Shown here: piece after piece, positions 50,391-58,383 of the stretch
How the letters are laid out: each line of letters begins with the position of its first letter
How positions within the stretch are numbered: the stretch's first letter is position 1
Origin: an uncultured Endomicrobiia bacterium
GTDB lineage: Bacteria; Elusimicrobiota; Endomicrobiia; Endomicrobiales; Endomicrobiaceae
Assembly (NCBI GenBank): GCA_938040055.1
Contig: CALHWY010000025.1
Span: forward strand, 62,001 to 126,000
Length of the DNA: 64,000 bases
Reading direction: 5' to 3'
The notes under the pieces: model-generated
What the model was told of the DNA's origin: nothing
The model's database searches: none
Seen by the model: only the letters and a program-made list of their open reading frames with translations
Position numbers and translations under genes: made by a program

Positions 50391-51315
50391 TTTTACCTTC
50401 ATATGCTTTTACTATTTGCTTTACCAGCTTATGTCTTACTATATCGTTTTTATCGAAATACACGAATGCGATCTCTTCAATCTTTTTCAGAATCTTTTCA
50501 GCCGACAAAAGCCCGGAATTTTTCGGCGACGCGATATCTATCTGTGTTCCGTCTCCCGAGACCACCGTCTTGCTGCCCACGCCCATTCTGGTGAGAAACA
50601 TTTTCATTTGTTCGGCCGTAGTATTTTGCGCCTCGTCAAGAATTATAAAAGCTTTTTCTATGGTTCTGCCTCTCATATAGGCAAGAGGCACTATCTCTAT
50701 AGTCTCATCGTCTTTTAAAGCTTTAAACCTGTCCGCGCCGAGCATATAATAAAAAGCGTCATAAAGCGGTCTGAGATAAGGATTTATTTTTTCATAAAGA
50801 TCGCCCGGAAGAAAACCCAGCTTTTCCCCGGCCTCTATTACGGGACGCGTTATGACTATTTTCGATATATTTCCGCTTCTGAGCATTTTAAGAGCGCAGG
50901 CAACGGCCAAAAAAGTTTTGCCTGTTCCCGCCGGCCCGACGGCAAAAACCAAATCTTTTTGAAAAATAGCTTCTATATACTTTTTTTGATTTGACGAGCG
51001 CGGCGTTATGATTCTTCCGCTGTATGAAGTGTAAAGATAATCTCCGGCATTGTTTTCGGTTTTGGGCCCATAAGCGGGCAGAATATCGTTTTCCCCTCTG
51101 AAATTGCCGCGGAGAAGCTCTATGTCTTTTACCGCCTTATCGACTTTAGCGCCATTGCCGCGCACCGATAAAGTAAACATGCCGTTGCCTGCTTCCTGTC
51201 TGGCAAATATCTGGACGCCGTATAAGGTTTCAATATTTCTTATATTTTCATCCTGTCTGCCCAATAATGCCAAAGCTTCCTGAGAATTATGTAAGAATAT
51301 TTTTTTTGTGGCCAT
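50371..51315 (-). CDS. PhoH-family ATPase (YbeZ)
   Basis: This 314-residue P-loop protein has Walker A GPAGTGKTFLA (about residues 127-138). Walker B is IILDEAQNTT and VVSGDGTQID is a sensor-like block. TRPVIEAGEKLGFLPGDLYEKINPYLRPLYDA is a strong PhoH signature. An N-terminal KH-like region (about 15-70) suggests RNA binding. YbeZ interacts with YbeY in ribosome maturation, which fits the neighbour two genes on. A TAAAAT at 51370-51365 may be its -10 box, but the -35 is poor. Confidence 0.93.
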   Translation of the reverse strand: MATKKIFLHNSQEALALLGRQDENIRNIETLYGVQIFARQEAGNGMFTLSVRGNGAKVDKAVKDIELLRGNFRGENDILPAYGPKTENNAGDYLYTSYSGRIITPRSSNQKKYIEAIFQKDLVFAVGPAGTGKTFLAVACALKMLRSGNISKIVITRPVIEAGEKLGFLPGDLYEKINPYLRPLYDAFYYMLGADRFKALKDDETIEIVPLAYMRGRTIEKAFIILDEAQNTTAEQMKMFLTRMGVGSKTVVSGDGTQIDIASPKNSGLLSAEKILKKIEEIAFVYFDKNDIVRHKLVKQIVKAYEGKNEQREQ

Positions 51316-52113
51316 AATTGTTTATTAACCGCCGTCTGCGTAATCCTCATATGTTAAGGCATATATTTTACAAAGTATTTCACGGTTATGCCAGTCTTGC
51401 AGCGGTCGTGCAAGTTCAAGCTGCCGATGCGATATTCGCATCGGTTTGCATAAAAAAATCTCTCGTATATGCAGTCCGCTTGCAGTAAGACTTTGCCGGC
51501 AAACCTTTAAGAGAGCGGCAGCGTGTATCGCTTTCTCTCTTTGTGTATGGGAAGTACAAGCCGCGAAAAGCGAAAACAAGATTTGCAAAAGCGCGAAAAA
51601 ACTAAGTAAAAAAATGCAGAAAAAATTTTAACGCCGTTAAACAGAAATACAGGAATAAATGCAAAAGCGAAGCGGCTGGTAAAAAAATGAATGAATAAAC
51701 CTTAAATCACAAATATAAAAAATACGCGGCCGTTCTCAAAAGCGGGCGGGAAAGGCGGCCGGAAACTATAAAAATCATACCTGAAGAACAAAAGCAAAGC
51801 ATATGCTTATATCAAAACGGCGGACTGAGCTTATGACCCAGGCAGGATAAATGCGCACGGATAATATCTACGGCTGCATATTTAACGGACGGATTGTTTT
51901 GATAAAGCATTTGACAGGATATACAAAAGACGGCAAGGATTATAAGCAAAGACGGCGCGGATACAATAAAAATTCATGCCAGGCAAATAAAGCATACATA
52001 AAAAATCTCTTATCACTATATTTCCCGCGGCATTGAACCGCCGGAAAATGATATCGTCAGTGTCAAAAACGGACAGTATTTTCCGCGCGCTATTTTAACG
52101 GCTTTAAGATAAA
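51316..52113. other. Gene-poor stretch upstream of phoH
   Basis: About 800 bases with no recognisable gene, RNA or promoter other than a weak -10 for phoH. Short frames are present on both strands (51325-51588 minus, 51851-52036 plus), but none has a ribosome-binding site, a domain or a convincing composition. The stretch looks like decayed DNA. Confidence 0.5.
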
Positions 52114-52191
52114 TATTTTATGTTTAAGCAAGGCGGGCCGCGGCGAAGTTTGCAAAGAAAAAGCAAATGAGACGCCGCATAACGAAGCTTA
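52114..52191. repeat. 78-base structured repeat, copy 1
   Basis: Matches copy 2 (52220-52297) at 76 of 78 positions. It is a nested palindrome: outer TTAAGC/GCTTAA, middle GCGGCG/CGCCGC, inner TTTGC/GCAAA around an A-rich loop. One difference from copy 2 gives the outer stem an extra pair, hinting that folding is maintained. Confidence 0.8.
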
Positions 52192-52219
52192 ATTACGGAA
52201 AATAAATATTTTTGCGAAG

Positions 52220-52310
52220 TATTTTATGTTTAAGCAAGGCAGGCCGCGGCGAAGTTTGCAAAGAAAAAGCAAATGAGACGCCGCATAACGAAACTTAAAC
52301 ATAAAAGACA
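52220..52310. repeat. 78-base structured repeat, copy 2, with longer terminal inverted repeat
   Basis: The same 78-base unit as copy 1, offset by 106 bases. Here the ends extend to a 13-base inverted repeat (TTTTATGTTTAAG at about 52222-52234 and CTTAAACATAAAA at about 52294-52306). It lies just after the aspS stop on the minus strand, so it may also stabilise or end the aspS transcript. It could be a REP/MITE-like element or a small structured RNA. Confidence 0.75.
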
Positions 52311-52320
52311 AAGCATAAAA

Positions 52321-54087
52321 TCAGTTTTTTGCCTGTTTGACCGCTACTCTTATCCCCAATTCTTTAAGCTGTTTTTCGCTTACCTGCGCGGGAGCATTGG
52401 AAAGAGGATCAAAGGCTTTCTGAGTTTTAGGAAAAGCAATAACTTCCCTGATTGATTCTTCTCCCGCAAGTAAAGCGCAAAGCCTGTCAAACCCTAGAGC
52501 AATGCCGGCATGAGGAGGCGCTCCATAGGTAAGCGCGTCAAGCAAAAACCCGAATTTGTCTTTGGCCGCTTCATCGGAAATGCCAAGAAGCCCAAAGACT
52601 TTTTTCTGCACTTCGTTCTTATGAATTCTGACGGAACCGCCGCCAAGTTCCACTCCGTTTAAAACAATGTCGTAAGCTTTAGCTTCGGCGTTTGCGGCAT
52701 TTTCAGCCGTAAGCGCTTTAGCGTCTTTGGGACAAGTAAAAGGATGATGCAGAGCCTGCCATCTTTTTTCGTCTTTATCCCACTCAAACATGGGGAAATC
52801 GACGACCCACAAAAAGTTGAATTTATTTTTGTCGATAAGACCCAGCTCTTTGCCCATTTTCAGCCTTAAAGCGCCAAGCCCCTGAGCTGCAATTTTCTCT
52901 TCATCAGCCAGAAATACTATCAAATCTCCGGCTTTCGCATGCAATTTCGAAATTATAGTCTTTATTTCTTCCTCTTTGAAATATTTGACTATATTTGATT
53001 CCGCGCCCGTTTCCGTAACTTTCATCCAGGCAAGACCTTTTGCCCCGTACTCTCCTACAAATTTGGTAAGCCCGTCAATTTCGGAACGCGAAAAAGAAGA
53101 TCCGGACGGTATGCACAAACCTCTTACTACTCCGCCTTTTGCCAAAACATCGGCGAAAACGCCGAAAGTGCTGTCTTTAAGTTCGCTGCTGAAATCCTGT
53201 ATCAGCATTTCAAACCTTGTATCGGGCTTATCCGAACCGTATCCGAGCATTGCTTCCCGATAAGACATTCTTTTAAAAGGAATGCTTATATCAATATTCA
53301 GCGCCGCTTTAAAAACCCTTGCGAGCATTCTTTCAATAACATCCATTACATCGGTTTCCTCGACAAAAGACATTTCAAGGTCAACCTGAGTAAACTCAAG
53401 CTGTCTGTCGGCCCTCAAGTCTTCATCCCTGAAACATCTGGCTATTTGGTAATATTTGTCGAATCCGGCTACCATAAGAATCTGCTTAAATATCTGCGGA
53501 GACTGCGGCAAAGCGTAAAAACTGCCGTGATGAAGCCTTGCCGGCACTAAAAAATCCCTGGCTCCTTCCGGAGTCGACTTGCCAAGAAAAGGCGTTTCAA
53601 TCTCAAGAAAACCGTTTTCGTCCAAAAAGTTTCTAATTTCCCGGGAAATTTTATGTCTCATTATAAAGTTTTTCTGAAAACCCGGACGGCGCATATCAAG
53701 ATAACGGTATTTAAGTCTCAGCTCTTCCGAAGTGTCGACATAATCGGAGATTTCAAAAGGAAGCCCCGGAGCCCCGTTTACTATTTCAAGCTCGCAGACG
53801 ACAAGCTCCACTCGGCCTGTAGGCATATTGGGATTAACGGTTCCTTCCGGTCTGTTTCTTACAAGCCCTTTTACGGAGATAACGTATTCGCTGCGAAGTT
53901 TTTCCGCCGCCAAGAAGATCTCTTTATTCTCAGGCTGGAAAACAATCTGGACAATTCCCTCCCTGTCCCTGAGGTCGATAAAAATAACCCCGCCGTGATC
54001 TCTTCTTGAGTGCACCCATCCGCTTACCGAGAGTTCCCTGCCTATACTATCCTCTCTTACTTGGCCGCAATAACAGCTTCTCTTCAT
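52321..54087 (-). CDS. aspS: Aspartyl-tRNA synthetase (bacterial type)
   Basis: This is a 588-residue class IIb synthetase. The N-terminal OB-fold anticodon domain (SVSGWVHSRRDHGGVIFIDLRDREGIVQIVF) is followed by motif 1 and the FLEIETPFLGKSTPEGARDFLVPAR block. Motif 2 is YQIARCFRDEDLRADRQLEFTQVDLEMSF, then comes the bacterial GAD insertion domain. Motif 3 is GIALGFDRLCALLAGEESIREVIAFPKTQ. Full length; no defects. It is 14 bases downstream of the NUDIX gene and probably transcribed with it. Confidence 0.97.
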   Translation of the reverse strand: MKRSCYCGQVREDSIGRELSVSGWVHSRRDHGGVIFIDLRDREGIVQIVFQPENKEIFLAAEKLRSEYVISVKGLVRNRPEGTVNPNMPTGRVELVVCELEIVNGAPGLPFEISDYVDTSEELRLKYRYLDMRRPGFQKNFIMRHKISREIRNFLDENGFLEIETPFLGKSTPEGARDFLVPARLHHGSFYALPQSPQIFKQILMVAGFDKYYQIARCFRDEDLRADRQLEFTQVDLEMSFVEETDVMDVIERMLARVFKAALNIDISIPFKRMSYREAMLGYGSDKPDTRFEMLIQDFSSELKDSTFGVFADVLAKGGVVRGLCIPSGSSFSRSEIDGLTKFVGEYGAKGLAWMKVTETGAESNIVKYFKEEEIKTIISKLHAKAGDLIVFLADEEKIAAQGLGALRLKMGKELGLIDKNKFNFLWVVDFPMFEWDKDEKRWQALHHPFTCPKDAKALTAENAANAEAKAYDIVLNGVELGGGSVRIHKNEVQKKVFGLLGISDEAAKDKFGFLLDALTYGAPPHAGIALGFDRLCALLAGEESIREVIAFPKTQKAFDPLSNAPAQVSEKQLKELGIRVAVKQAKN

Positions 54088-54101
54088 AAAAATATCCCTT
54101 C

Positions 54102-54626
54102 CTATTTTAAAATATTATCGAAATACAGTAATGCTATCACAGTTTTCGAATCCATAATTTCGCCGTTTTTAACCATGCAAACGGCTTTTTTGAAATCAAA
54201 GATTTCGGCGTATACGAATTCATCCTCGTCGGGACGGCTTTCTCCTTTTATAAGTCCGAAAGCCGCAAAAATATGCAGAATTTCATTTGAAAAAGCGGTG
54301 GAAGGATAAAAATCCAGCATTTTTTCCATCCTTTTGGCTTTATAGCCCGTTTCTTCTTCCAGTTCCCTTTTTATGCAGTGCAAAGGAGACTCTCCTTTGT
54401 CCAGTTTGCCGGCGGGTATTTCATAAGTGTATTTATTTATGGGATATCTGTACTGTCTGACAAGAATAATATTGCGCCTGTCCAGAAACGGAAGAACAGC
54501 CGCGGCTCCGGGATGCCCGAGATACTCTCTTTCCGCGCGGCTGCCGTTTTGAAGAGATACTTCATCACAGTAAAAATCCACCGCTTTTCCGGAATATATT
54601 TTATTTTGCTTGACAAGTTTTTCCAT
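54102..54626 (-). CDS. NUDIX hydrolase, ADP-ribose pyrophosphatase-like
   Basis: The 174-residue product carries a perfect Nudix box, GKLDKGESPLHCIKRELEEETGY (about residues 74-96). It is preceded by YRYPINKYTYEIPAGKLD, and the PSTAFSNEILHIFAA segment follows. This form matches bacterial ADP-ribose pyrophosphatases (NudF-type), which recycle ADP-ribose and sugar nucleotides. Exact substrate unproven. Its promoter is at 54658-54685 and aspS follows within 14 bases. Confidence 0.9.
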   Translation of the reverse strand: MEKLVKQNKIYSGKAVDFYCDEVSLQNGSRAEREYLGHPGAAAVLPFLDRRNIILVRQYRYPINKYTYEIPAGKLDKGESPLHCIKRELEEETGYKAKRMEKMLDFYPSTAFSNEILHIFAAFGLIKGESRPDEDEFVYAEIFDFKKAVCMVKNGEIMDSKTVIALLYFDNILK

Positions 54627-54657
54627 TTTTGGTCCGCTCTTTTCCTTTTAGTTGGTA

Positions 54658-54685
54658 ATTTTATCATTTTTTAAGCTTCTTTCAA
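54658..54685 (-). promoter_or_regulatory. Promoter of the NUDIX-aspS unit
   Basis: On the minus strand, TTGAAA (54685-54680), 16 bases and TAAAAT (54663-54658) lie 31 bases upstream of the NUDIX start. An AAAGGAAAAG ribosome-binding site is in the leader. Confidence 0.55.
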
Positions 54686-55303
54686 AATTCTTTTGCCGAA
54701 AAATTTCAAAGCCAGCGCAGATTTTCAAATAGCGAGAGTTATGCATTTTCTTCTTTTTTTGACAAATTCATTATGCGCTGTCATGATATTCGCAAGCAGC
54801 CTTAACCGTCGTCATGTTCATATATTGGGCAGTCAATAAGATTTCTTCTTTCCGTCTTTTGTAGGGCAATGTGGATTTTAACAAATTTCACTAAAAAAAG
54901 TCCGTACAGGCTTCAAAAAATATCAATATATTTTTATGCAAACAGGCCCAAGAAACCGGCCGGCCGTCTTTTTTCAAATATTTTATGCCGTGTGAAGCCG
55001 CCGGCTTTCAAATAACGCCTTTGTTTTATCCGGCATTCGGTTTTCATTCCGGATTTTATCGGCAGGGAAAAATCCGGCATTTTTTTAACGGCAAACAATA
55101 TGCGCACGGACATAAAACAAACTTAACGAATACGGAAAAATACGCTTTTTATAAATCCCGAAAAATAAAAACCGTTTTTTCTCTTCATGCTTTAAAATAT
55201 TAAAAAAAGACCGGCAGAAAAACAGGGAATAAAAAACATTAAAATATTATTAAAATTTTTTAACGGATGATAAAAAAGAGCCGGAAAAAATAAAAAAACA
55301 GCA
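54686..55303. other. AT-rich spacer without recognisable genes
   Basis: No frame has a ribosome-binding site or recognisable domain. A TTGACA at 54759-54764, 17 bases and CATGAT form a possible plus-strand promoter, but nothing follows it. The phrase atccggcatt occurs at about 55030 and 55073. Otherwise nothing is seen; probably decayed DNA. Confidence 0.45.
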
Positions 55304-55333
55304 TTGCAAAAAAATATCAATTTGTTGTATAAT
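55304..55333 (+). promoter_or_regulatory. Promoter of ndk
   Basis: TTGCAA (55304-55309), 18 bases and consensus TATAAT (55328-55333). The predicted leader is about 107 bases long, with no recognised riboswitch. Confidence 0.7.
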
Positions 55334-55447
55334 ATTTCAAATATACAGTATACATATAGTTTGCGGCATAAGACGCATATCCGTGCTGCAATTTTTTTAT
55401 ATGCAAATTCAAGCAAAGCGCTAATTTCAGTTTTAAGGGAGAAAAAA

Positions 55448-55960
55448 ATGGCTATAGAACAGCTTTTAATCCTGATTAAACCGGACGGGATTAAAAAATC
55501 ATTAACCGGAAATATTCTGACCAAGCTTTCCGAAGCGCGGATGGTAATAATAGGGGCCAAAGCGGTAAAAGTAAGCAAAGACCTTGCCGAACGCCACTAT
55601 TATCATTTGAAAGACAAGCCTTTTTTCGGAGAACTTGTTGAATATATTCAGGGAAAACTTTACGGAGAGCCCTGGGACAGAGTTCTTGCTTTCGTCTATC
55701 AGGGAGAAGACGCCATATCCAGAATGAGAAAAATCGCCGGCGCCACAAATCCCGAAGAAGCCGATCCCGTTTCCATAAGAGGGGCTTACGGAAGAATCAC
55801 GACGAAAGGCGTTTATGAAAATGTCGTTCATTGTTCATCCGACGCCGCGGAAGCCGAGAGAGAAATAAAACTTTGGTTTTCCCCCGATGAAATAGTAAAT
55901 AAAATATATCCTACAAAACAAATATCGGTTGAAAAAGAAGAAAAAACGGTTTGGGCATAA
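55448..55960 (+). CDS. ndk: Nucleoside diphosphate kinase
   Basis: It transfers the gamma phosphate between nucleoside triphosphates and diphosphates through a phospho-His. The 170-residue product starts MAIEQLLILIKPDGI and has the RGAYGRITTKGVYENVVHCSSD block with catalytic His128 (consensus HGSDS, here HCSSD). It is longer than the roughly 140-residue bacterial form, owing to an inserted loop (LYGEPWDRVLAFVYQGEDA) and a charged tail. The frame stays open 48 codons upstream, but GGGAG before ATG 55448 and the family N-terminus fix the start. It is followed by pckG and may supply its GTP/GDP exchange. Confidence 0.93.
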   Translation: MAIEQLLILIKPDGIKKSLTGNILTKLSEARMVIIGAKAVKVSKDLAERHYYHLKDKPFFGELVEYIQGKLYGEPWDRVLAFVYQGEDAISRMRKIAGATNPEEADPVSIRGAYGRITTKGVYENVVHCSSDAAEAEREIKLWFSPDEIVNKIYPTKQISVEKEEKTVWA

Positions 55961-55987
55961 ATTTATTATTAAGGAGTTTAAAAAAAA

Positions 55988-57757
55988 ATGGCAACACCTA
56001 TGGAGAGTTTTATTCAGGAAATGAAAGATTTCCTTCAGCCGGACAAAGTTTATATAATGGACGGTTCGCAAGAAGAAGCGGAAAAACTTACTAAGCTTGC
56101 GGAAAAAGAAGAAATCAACGGAACAACGCTTTTGAAAGAACTTAACGGAAAGACTTATCCCAATTCTTATTATCACCGCTCAAACACTAATGACGTCGCC
56201 AGAGTAGAACATTTGACTTTTGTCTGTACGCCCGAGAAAGAAGAAGCCGGGCCGAACAATAACTGGATGGATCCCAAAGAAGCGAAAGAGAAAATGAATT
56301 CTCTTATGAAAGGCTGCATGAAAGGAAGAACGATGTATGTCATTCCTTTCGTAATGGGAGATCCTAAATCGAAATATGCGAAAAACTGCATTGAAGTCAC
56401 AGATTCGCTTTATGTGGCTTTAAGCATGAGAATCATGTCCAGAACGGGAAAAGCCGCGACTGACAGAATCGGAAATTCTTCCGATTTTTTCAGAGGCATA
56501 CATTCCATAGGAGACGTAAATCCCGACAGAAGGTTTATTATGCATTTTCCGCAGGACAATACGGTTATGAGTTTCGGTTCGGGATACGGCGGTAACGCTT
56601 TGCTCGGAAAGAAATGCTATGCTTTGAGAATAGCGTCCTATCTGGGACATCAGGAAGGATGGCTTGCGGAACATATGATAGTCATAGGAGTCGAAGCTCC
56701 GGACGGAAAAGTCACTTATTTTCTCGGAGCTTTCCCGTCGGCTTGCGGAAAAACCAATCTGGCTTTGCTGCAACCCGTTTTTCCCGGATATAAAGTATGG
56801 ACACTGGGCGATGATATAGCCTGGATAAACGTGGGAGAAGACGGACTGCTTTACGCCATTAATCCCGAAGCGGGAATGTTCGGGGTCGCTCCGGGAACGG
56901 GAGCAAACACCAATCCCATAATGATGAACACTCTTAAAAACAATAAATTTTTTCCTACTCTTTTTACAAATACCGCTGTGGATAATGCCGATAATACGCC
57001 TTGGTGGGAAGGTCTGTCAAAAGAAATTCCTTCCGATTTGACGGACTGGCAGGGAAATAAATATGACAAAAGTTCGGGAAAACCCGCGGCTCACCCGAAT
57101 TCGAGATTTACCGTTTCAATTTACAATTGCCCTACATTGTCTAAGGAATACGACAATCCGGAAGGCGTGCCTATTTCCGGCATTATTTTCGGAGGACGAA
57201 GAGAGACGACTATTCCTCTGGTTTATGAATGCAAAGACTGGAGCGCCGGAGTTTTTACCGCTTCTATTATAGGTTCGGAGACAACAGCCGCGGCCGGCGG
57301 AGCGGTGGGAACCGTAAGACGCGACCCTATGGCTATGCTTCCTTTCTGCGGATACAATATGGGAGACTATTTCAAGCATTGGCTTTCAATAGGCAAAAAA
57401 GCCTCGAAACTTCCCAAAATATTTATGGTAAACTGGTTCAGAAAAGACGAAAACGGCAAATTTATGTGGCCGGGTTTCAGGGATAATTCAAGAATAATAA
57501 AGTGGATGCTTGAAAGAATTGAAGGAAAGACCGGCGCCAAAGAGACGGAAATAGGCTTTATGCCCGAAGAAGGAGCTTTGGATCTGAACGGTTTGGACAT
57601 TACGAAAGAAACTATGGACAAACTTTTAAGCGTAAATAAACAAGACTGGAAGAAAGAAGTCGGCATGATAGAGGAGTTTTACGCCAAATTCGGAGACAGA
57701 ATTCCTCAGGAACTTAAAGACCAGCTTGACGAGCTTAAGAAAAAACTGGGAATGTGA
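55988..57757 (+). CDS. pckG: Phosphoenolpyruvate carboxykinase (GTP)
   Basis: It interconverts oxaloacetate + GTP with phosphoenolpyruvate + CO2 + GDP. The 589-residue enzyme is of the GTP class. The kinase-1a motif is FPSACGKTN (about residues 249-257) and the kinase-2 metal site is TLGDDIAWI. RFIMHFPQDNTVMSFGSGYGGNALLGKKCYALRIA and NWFRKDENGKFMWPGFRDNSRIIKWM complete it. GGAG lies upstream. In fermentative anaerobes it often works in the PEP-carboxylating direction to form oxaloacetate; here direction is unknown. A clear terminator follows. Confidence 0.96.
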   Translation: MATPMESFIQEMKDFLQPDKVYIMDGSQEEAEKLTKLAEKEEINGTTLLKELNGKTYPNSYYHRSNTNDVARVEHLTFVCTPEKEEAGPNNNWMDPKEAKEKMNSLMKGCMKGRTMYVIPFVMGDPKSKYAKNCIEVTDSLYVALSMRIMSRTGKAATDRIGNSSDFFRGIHSIGDVNPDRRFIMHFPQDNTVMSFGSGYGGNALLGKKCYALRIASYLGHQEGWLAEHMIVIGVEAPDGKVTYFLGAFPSACGKTNLALLQPVFPGYKVWTLGDDIAWINVGEDGLLYAINPEAGMFGVAPGTGANTNPIMMNTLKNNKFFPTLFTNTAVDNADNTPWWEGLSKEIPSDLTDWQGNKYDKSSGKPAAHPNSRFTVSIYNCPTLSKEYDNPEGVPISGIIFGGRRETTIPLVYECKDWSAGVFTASIIGSETTAAAGGAVGTVRRDPMAMLPFCGYNMGDYFKHWLSIGKKASKLPKIFMVNWFRKDENGKFMWPGFRDNSRIIKWMLERIEGKTGAKETEIGFMPEEGALDLNGLDITKETMDKLLSVNKQDWKKEVGMIEEFYAKFGDRIPQELKDQLDELKKKLGM

Positions 57758-57809
57758 ACAACCGGGTGTTGAAAAGCCCGACAAATTCATAAAAAATGCC
57801 GTCATAAAT

Positions 57810-57860
57810 AAACCGGCGTTCTTTATCAGAGACAATAACGATAATGGACGCCGGTTTTTT
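57810..57860 (+). terminator. Intrinsic terminator after pckG
   Basis: AAACCGGCG pairs with CGCCGGTTT across a 25-base loop and is followed by TTT. The stem is nine base pairs. The gap continues to 58383; apart from the hairpins listed below it holds only short frames without ribosome-binding sites. Confidence 0.75.
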
Positions 57861-58256
57861 CTTTCGTCAAATACCGAACTTATGCAAAAATCTTTCCGGA
57901 ACAATCAAATAAAAAGATACTTTCTAAATTTAAAGCCGGTTTCTTATTCGCATAAAAATAACTGCCGTCAACAGGCATCGGCCTCCGGCTATCCGGCATA
58001 AACCGCTTTCCTTGAAAACGTTTGCTCTTTCTTTATAATATACGAACAGGCTTTAAAATATATTCCGCTTTTATTTTCGCCGCCGCAGGCAAATTTTAAT
58101 AATTATTCTTTGAAAATTCCTGTCCCTGCAACCTTTTTGCATTGCAGTTCCATCGTATTTATACTATTTGTTTTCGGCAAATCTTTATAACTTTATTACA
58201 TATGCCCGGATAAGATCTTTTTTTAAAAAAAAGGTTTTATTTCCCCAGCAGTTTCC

Positions 58257-58287
58257 CTTGGTAAACGCCCCGCGGTCGTTTACCAAG
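58257..58287. other. Perfect 11-bp hairpin next to the PFP terminator
   Basis: CTTGGTAAACG pairs perfectly with CGTTTACCAAG over a nine-base GC-rich loop (CCCCGCGGT). No U-run follows on either strand, so it is not a simple terminator. It stands 17 bases from the PFP terminator. Operator or RNA-stability role possible. Confidence 0.55.
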
Positions 58288-58303
58288 CTTATCCATAAGC
58301 CGT

Positions 58304-58339
58304 AAAAAGCTAAAGCCGCCCTATAAAGGCGGCTTTAGC
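58304..58339 (-). terminator. Intrinsic terminator of the PPi-phosphofructokinase gene
   Basis: GCTAAAGCCGCC and GGCGGCTTTAGC form a perfect 12-base-pair stem with a seven-base loop. TTTTT follows on the minus strand. Confidence 0.9.
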
Positions 58340-58383
58340 ATAAAATAAAATCGCAATATAAATTCAGCACGTAAAAAAATGTC

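Noticed and set aside
51325..51588. 87-codon minus-strand frame directly upstream of phoH
   Set aside because: No ribosome-binding site or domain; the Cys/His/Leu-rich product does not resemble a known protein.
51851..52036. 61-codon plus-strand frame in the phoH upstream gap
   Set aside because: No ribosome-binding site, no family and an atypical Lys/Arg/Tyr composition; treated as chance.
54985..55203. 72-codon plus-strand frame in the ndk upstream gap
   Set aside because: No ribosome-binding site or similarity by eye; the AT-rich spacer gives chance frames.
57726..58001. 91-codon plus-strand frame starting inside the end of pckG
   Set aside because: It runs through the pckG terminator and has no ribosome-binding site.
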